Origin: Dentipellis sp. KUC8613
Taxonomy: Eukaryota; Basidiomycota; Agaricomycetes; Russulales; Hericiaceae
Length of the DNA stretch: 64,000 nucleotides
Assembly: GCA_002286715.1 (NCBI GenBank)
Contig: NSJX01000005.1
Span: 439,959 to 503,958, forward strand
Direction: 5' to 3'
Below the pieces are notes generated by a model. The model was not told the DNA's origin. It saw nothing but the letters and a program-made list of their open reading frames with translations, and did not search any database. The position numbers were made by a program, and so were the translations under genes. Position 1 is the first letter of the stretch. Every line of letters begins with the position of its first letter. Positions 58,157 through 64,000 of the stretch are shown here, one piece after another.

Positions 58157-59911
58157 ATGGACAGCGCAGAGCTCCCATCGCCCATCATGTATGGCGCCCA
58201 GTCGCCCATCTTCGACGTCCCCGAGTTCCCGTCCCTTAGGCGGGTCAAGCCCCTCCCCAAGCGCAGGCGCACTTCTCCCGCCCCATCGGACGCCCTCCCC
58301 CACGACGTCGCCGTCACCGGCATGCTGCCGCCGATCCTTCCGCCTCTGCCCGGCCCCGACGCCACCGCCGAGGAGCTGCTCGCGCATGCCGAAGAGCTCT
58401 CTGCGCAGATGGCCCTCCAGTCGTACTACATGCCCATCATCGGCGACATGCAGGACTTCATCAAGAACGAGGCCGCGTACGGCACGCCCGGCATCGATTT
58501 CGGCGCGGGCTTCGGTGGCGCGGGCGGCGACGAGGACGAGCAGGGCGACGGCGACTACATCGACCACCTGCAGCAGCCGGGCAACACGAAGAAGAGGAAG
58601 GTGCCTGCAAACCAGTCTGCCTCGCAGCACGGGCCCGACTCCGCGGACGGGCAGTCCGGTGGCGAGGAGGAGCCCGCGGACAGGGCGATCCCGGTCGCAG
58701 GCCGCCTCGATGCGGACCCCGCGGACGTGGTGCCGCCGTCGATGGACGGGGGCGGGACGCAGCGGCGCGGACGCATGCTGCCGGCCACGCTGGTGGGGCT
58801 GCAGCACAAAGAGATTCTGAAGAACCGAAAACGCCAGCTCGCGGCGGTGCTGGGTGCGCTGTCGCTCGGGGACACGCTCGCGCTCGACCAGGCGCTGTCG
58901 GCGAACTATCCGCTCCTTAATCCGGCCACGGCCTCGCGGGCTTCTGGCATCAAGCCGCCGATGCTCCGGCGGCCGTACCGTCTCGCACGTCGCAATGCCA
59001 ATCTGACAATGACACACCCCGGCCGTTCTGAGAACGCGCAGGGCTGCCGGTTCCCTTCAAGTGAATTCACGTTCGAGTGCCGCAGCGCCAGTGAGTGTCT
59101 CGGTACTCGTCACACGGGCAGTCTAAATATTATGGGATGATTTACTGCAGCTTCGGTCCGGCTCGTGGCTACGCGGGAAGAGGTCGCCGTGCTGCACGCT
59201 CGCTTCGAAGCTGAGCTGGCGCGACAGGCGGCCAAAGCAGCAGAGGCAGCCAAGGCAGCGGCGGAGGCCGCGAAGAACGCGTCCAAGGGAAGCGAGCGCG
59301 CACAGCGAAAGGCGCGGACGTCGCAGCAGGCGCCCCAGGCGGCGGATCCGCTCGCGCTCGGGCAGACGGGCGGCGTCGCGAAGCTGCGGGGGAAGAAGAA
59401 GAAGCGGTCCGCGCTCGCGAACGCGTCGAACCCGCACCACCTGCGCAACTACGTGCCCTCGCGGCTGCCGAACCAGGGCCAGATGAACTCGGCGCAGGCG
59501 AACGCGAACGCGCAGAACAGCCTCAGCCCGTTCCCGCTGCAGTTCCTGTCTGCGCAGATCCCGCCGCGCCGGCGCAAGAACGCGACGGTGCCGCTGGTGC
59601 CGCAGCTGGTGAACCCGACGGACGAGTGGATCTGCCCGAACTGTGAGTATCAGCTCTTCTACGGCGATGAGCAGGCCTATCGCCGGGCGGTGCGCAACCG
59701 CAAGAAGATTCTGAAGCGGCGGAGGCGGGCACGCGAGCGTGCGGCGGCGGCTGCGAGTGGGACGAATGCGGCCGCGCCTGCGACGAACGCACCCGAGGAG
59801 GATGTCGACGATAGTTTCGAGGGGGTTGAGTCGAAGGGGGCGGGGAAGATGGGGCAGCCGAAGACGGGGCGAGAGAAGGAGGGGGATCGGGGGTGGACTG
59901 AAGGGAAATAG
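58157..59911 (+). CDS. Unrecognised protein with a C-terminal CxxC segment
   Basis: Two exons: 58157-59090 and 59151-59911, about 564 residues. The first 120 residues contain hydrophobic-proline stretches (VTGMLPPILPPLPGPD) and a helical block (AEELLAHAEELSAQMALQSY, YYMPIIGDMQDFIKNEAAYG). The middle is Gly/Asp/Ala-rich with a KKRKVP nuclear-type signal, then a helical stretch (GLQHKEILKNRKRQLAAVL). The second exon has an Ala/Lys helix and a basic KKKKRSALANASNPHHLRNY block. Most striking is the near-terminal DEWICPNCEYQLFYGDEQ followed by AYRRAVRNRKKILKRRRRAR. A single CxxC beside an acidic/aromatic patch and a basic helix could be half a zinc site shared by a dimer. I do not recognise the family. 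Nuclear location is inferred from the basic signals. Confidence 0.7.
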
Positions 59912-60553
59912 AAGAGTACATTGTGGACTTGTACGGGATTTAGATAGAGAGAATACGATAGATTGATGAATAGTGGTCAGCAGTGCGGTCAGCCACCGAG
60001 AAGCGCGTGTTCTGGCGCTTGTGGGATTGTACCTCTGTTCGACGCACGGACGGCTACGAGAACGCGGGTAGGCGATTGGATTGGGTTCTGTGGGCAAGAC
60101 TGACGGTGTCACGCAGGCAAACTGGGGCTGTCCGAGGGCCAGGGCGTGCGTTTGTATTTGCAATATTGGCGGGGGCAAGTGACGTGGATGATAAGAGACA
60201 TAACGGCGTGTTAGTAACCTCCTCTGGACCCGACATCAACTCGCTACCAAATACCATCACCAATTGTAAGAGAATCACTTCCTGCCTCCTAATTTCCTCC
60301 TTTTCGAGGTCAGTTTCTCCTCTCAGCCCTCCTTTCCTCTTCCCGCGTCTCGCTTGCCGGGGGTCACCGACCCTCGGCTAGCGCAGGTCCAGTCTCCCCA
60401 TCTCTTCTGCTCTCCCAAATGCTCATTTTCCTCTCCGAGTTGCCATTTGTGCTCCTCCTTGCATTCCACACGTAGCATGTCCTGTCACCCCTCTCCGTAA
60501 AGGCGACATTCGCCATAAGCCGCCTTTGCTTTCCTCTCTTCTCTCTCTCTCTC
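59912..60553. other. Spacer and GATA-gene promoter
   Basis: About 640 bases. The right-hand 250 bases are pyrimidine-rich, ending in a CT tandem run (TCTTCTCTCTCTCTCTC, about 60536-60553) that abuts the ATG. No TATA box or open frame is supported. Confidence 0.5.
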
Positions 60554-62298
60554 ATGTCTTCCCATTCCTTTTACGACCGCTCACATTTCTCTGCCTCAGC
60601 GTCCTCCAGTAACCAGAGGCAGAACTCCTCCAGCACTCCCCGCCCCACCTCCTACTCCTCGCTCAACGAGGCCCTTGGCACAGACAGACCACCCGACCCC
60701 GCTTTTCCCCACCAATTCCGACCGCCAGACACCCCGACTGCACCCATGTCGTCCGACAGCCGCTATGTCTACCAGCAGCACCCGCAGGGCATGGCTCCGT
60801 ACGAGTACCCAACCTACGCCCAGTCCGCTTACGCCCAGCCACCATTTCCCCCCAACCCATCACGCCCCCCGCCGCGCGCCGCGCCGACCCAGTCCCCCTC
60901 GCCCACCCAGCAGGGCTCCTACAACCCCTCACAGGCGCAGGCACCCTACCACCCACACCCACATCCACACCCACACCAACCACACCAATACGGGTCCGCA
61001 CAGTTCGCACCCGTGACGCCGTCAACATCGCAATGGACGGGCGAAGGCTGGTCGACGACCCAGCAGTACTCGCAATTCGCCCCGCCCGTCCAGGAACAAC
61101 AACAGCAGCAGCAGCAGCAACCGCCGCCACCTGCACTCGAGCCACAGCAGAGCAGACCCGAGCCAGGCCCCGCCCACGCGCCCGCTGCCGCACAGCGGGC
61201 CTACGCGCCCGCCCCGCCGAGTACCGAGCCACACCGCATCCCCGAGCCCGCCCCGACCGTCGAGCCACCGCCGCCGCCACCCACAACCATGGCCAAGCGC
61301 AAGCAGCGCGAGCAGCCGGAGCCACCCGCACGCGTGCCTTCGCCTCCGTCCTCGGGGCTCGACTTCCACAAGGTGCGCCTGCCCCCTGCGCGTGCCCGCC
61401 GCGCGATCATAGAGCCGTGTCCTGACGCCGCGATGCCCCGCAGCTGCTCGAGTCCTATCGCGTCATTATCGATACCACACGCTCGCTCGCGAACGACCCC
61501 GCGACGGCGCACGGCCGCCCGCCGCCTGCCGATGCGCTCCAGCGGATGCTGCACTCCGCCAACTACGGCTGGCAGGTGCTCAGCGCGGCCGCGGGCCCGC
61601 AGCCGATGGAGGGCCCGCCCGCGCCACCGCCCGTGCCAGGACCGCCGCCCGCGCCGCCATCGTCTGCGCCACCGACATCAAGCGGAGGAGACGAGGGCGA
61701 GGGCGCGGCCCTCAAACGCCAGGCATGTTTCTCGCTTCCTCCCTCCCTCTCCCTGTCCTTCCCACCCCTCCCCTCTCTCGCTTGCTTGCTTGCGAGCGCG
61801 TGTTCGCGTGGATCACCATGCTGATATCGAGCTGCAGAAGTCGGAGGGGCCTGTGCCAGAGGGGCAAACGTGTTTGGGGTGCAACGCGACATCTACCCCT
61901 GAATGGCGAAGGGGACCCCTGGGTACTCGTCTTCTTGCTGCGCCGGCCCTGTCACACCATTAATCCATTCGGTTTAGGTCCGCGAACCTTATGCAATGCC
62001 TGTGGGCTCGTGTATGCCAAGCTTGTACGTCAACCCTATCCCTTTCCCATGCGCTGATACCGATCCGATTGAATTGTCTATTCTCTATTCTCTGTGGTGG
62101 ATGCATTCGTATTGACTTATCGCGCAGATTAAAAAGAGGAACCGCGAGGCGGCGAAGGGGGGCGCCCGGCCCCGCGCGCGCAGCGGCAGCGCGCTGCCGG
62201 ACGACGCGGGCATGCAGTCCAGCGGCGAGGAGGACGAGGACTCGTACGCGTCGCAGGAGCTCAGGAGCGAGGTGGGGGATCACGGGGGCAGGGGATGA
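60554..62298 (+). CDS. GATA-type zinc-finger transcription factor (NsdD-like)
   Basis: Five exons: 60554-61372, 61444-61722, 61838-61922, 61978-62024, 62128-62298, coding for 466 residues. The first 290 residues are Pro/Gln/Ser-rich with histidine-proline repeats and a Gln run, typical of activation regions. A conserved-looking helix (LLESYRVIIDTTRSLANDP) is followed by a Pro-rich linker. The zinc finger is C-x2-C-x18-C-x2-C: CLGCNATSTPEWRRGPLG, then PRTLCNACGLVYAKL, then IKKRNREA. An 18-residue loop and the TPEWRRGP and CNACGLxYAKL sequence fit the NsdD/SUB-1 branch rather than the AreA (17-residue) branch. NsdD-type factors control fruiting and development in fungi. Intron 2 must use a GC donor (CAG|GCATGT). 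The finger is split by two introns. The acidic tail ends SYASQELRSEVGDH-like. Confidence 0.88.
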
Positions 62299-64000
62299 GA
62301 CGGGCGCGGGGCACGGACACAGACGCGGGCGCGCGGCGCGCAGACACGGACGACGCCGACGCCGACGCGGATCCTGGGTTTGGGTGCGGGCCCTCTGGCC
62401 TTTTTCGCTGTATCGTTCGTTGTGCTATTATTCGTTGTGCATTTTGGTGAGCTCCGTCGTCTTGAGCCCGCGTCCCTACCATTCCGCGTTCTGCGTTTCT
62501 GCGCTGTGGGTCTGTTTCGTGTTCACTGTTTTGCAGCATGGCCGCCTGGTCTTAGCCACGCTGATCAGATATGCATTAATATAGACGGACGTGTTCGTTT
62601 CCCTTCCCCTTTCCCGTTCCCATTCCGGAATGTCGGCCCTGTGTGTGGCGAGCCCACCCCGCACCGCATCGCGCATCCCGAATTCCGATCCATGGACCGG
62701 ACGCGGACGGCGCGACGTTTTCTGCGCTGCGCCGCCCGATGTTTAACCGCTCGCAACGTCAACATCTACTCGGGGTCGCATAGTTTTGATCTGACGCATT
62801 TGCAAGTGCGCGGCCCTCTGCCCACGTTTGTACAGTATCCTGTCCCCCCGCTCCACCAGGACGACCCCATCCGTATCTGCATCAGGCGCCCTATCACGCT
62901 GTGCGCGCAGGCTGAGCGTTTGTGGAGACGCGACCTGCTTGCCGCACGGCTTCTCAAGCTCAGGCCTCAGAAGCTTCAAGCATAGCGTCTGCAGAACCCG
63001 CGCGTGGTGCGTGTGCTATTTTGAACGCACCGTCATTGTCACTGTCATCGTCACTGACTATCAGACTATCAACGCTATCATGTCCATTATCACTACCGCC
63101 CGGGAACGCCTTCCGCATTCGAAGCCTAGGGCCCATACATACGCCCATCGTGTCAATGCGTCGTGCATCGTGCGTCGTGCGATCAGATCCAGCGAGGAAG
63201 CCGTGCGCGTGATTGGCGATAGATCCAGGCCGGGATTGGCATCTGCAATCTGCAATCGAGTGCTGGGCTGGTCATGCGCCCCGGTCTGGTGAAGCGGGGC
63301 CAGTATACCGTCCACCGTGCGCATCGGCTGTGCGGGCGGCTGGACGTTTGTATGTATAGGTCCGGTGTTTAAGCACGCCCACGGCTCATGGTGCGTCACG
63401 GTCGGATGGCGGCACGCGTGCGCCGGGCGATCTGGGAGGCTTTTCCCTCTTCCTCGTCCCTCTGCGTCTGTGCCGCGAAGCGAAGCGACGAGCGTGGAGC
63501 TGGCGCTGGTTCTGGAGGCTGAACGTGGCGGACGCACCGTGCAGGCTTGCACCGTGGCCAGGCGTGATTGTATAGGCGATGCTAACCGTGGGTGTTGTGG
63601 GCGATGGGTGGCATCTGGACCGGTGCAGCTTCATGCACCGTGCATTGTCACGCTGCGGCCTGCCCGTGTCAGACACCAGTGGGATGGCCACAGCTTGATC
63701 AACAATGATCTAGGCCGCTAGTGGGGGCTCCCCGAGCCCACGCCTGAGATACACGCGCTGGTGCGTCGCTTTAGCTCTGGGGGGCAGACACGACGCGCCC
63801 TGCCCATGCCATGTCCCGGCCCTATCTGCTATTCCGGGAAGGCTGAAAGAACGCGTAGGCGCCGACGCTGGAGTCCGATCCTGGATTCGGATTCGACCCG
63901 CTGAAATTTGAACGTCCGCTGGGGAGGCTGGGTCTCGTGACGACTGATCCGCGAGCTGGTCAGAAGCCAGAAGCGGGCGGGTGGGGAAGTCGAAGCACTT
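62299..64000. other. Right-hand end without a supported gene
   Basis: About 1.7 kb. Several overlapping frames of 60-200 codons on both strands (for example 62380-62985 plus, 63061-63552 minus) lack splice sites, start context and recognisable domains. The first 300 bases are probably GATA-gene 3' UTR. No tRNA, repeat or transposon end is recognised. Confidence 0.4.

Overview
The window reads as nuclear DNA of a filamentous basidiomycete, most likely an agaricomycete. The evidence is about 55% GC, dense genes with many short GT-AG introns (mostly 45-70 nt), short intergenic gaps, and protein features typical of that group. These include an extended Rtc4-like protein, TFIIIC with a zf-TFIIIC finger, an NsdD-like GATA factor and a microsomal P450. 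There are no bacterial operons, phage genes, CRISPR arrays, rRNA or recognisable tRNA genes, and no intact transposon. Exon boundaries below were chosen by hand from splice sites, reading phase and protein continuity. Where a family is recognised they should be close to correct.

Layout, left to right. 0-6.4 kb: a partial acidic protein, a disordered protein and a conserved basidiomycete membrane/coiled-coil protein; the last two share a divergent promoter. 8.3-10.4 kb: an HP1-type chromodomain protein and the exon-junction protein Y14. 11.1-14.5 kb: a MYND-finger protein and exosome subunit RRP4. 14.5-19.0 kb: an unrecognised acidic-tailed protein and a TFIIIC zinc-finger subunit. 20.8-26.4 kb: the large ER-membrane RING E3 ligase DOA10. 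26.7-34.2 kb: a coiled-coil RING protein, argininosuccinate synthase and the PI 3-kinase VPS34. 34.9-40 kb: a cytochrome P450 and an F-box protein. 40.7-45.1 kb: an RTC4-like protein and tRNA 2'-phosphotransferase. 45.9-55.7 kb: a coiled-coil protein, an APP1-type phosphatidate phosphatase, a Sec72-like TPR protein with a polyglutamine start, and the DEAD-box helicase DED1. 58-62.3 kb: an unrecognised protein with one CxxC pair and a GATA factor. The last 1.7 kb shows no gene.

The genes are mostly housekeeping functions in unrelated pathways: chromatin, RNA decay, RNA splicing marks, Pol III transcription, ER degradation and translocation, arginine synthesis, endosomal lipid signalling, tRNA repair and translation initiation. 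I see no biosynthetic cluster and no defence system. The points most worth a second look are the unexplained 19.0-20.8 kb stretch, the unrecognised conserved-looking proteins at 3.7, 14.5 and 58.2 kb, a 15-nt microexon in the VPS34 active site, a GC-AG intron in the GATA gene, the polyglutamine tract on the Sec72-like protein, and a palindromic MBF/E2F-like element near 40.36 kb.
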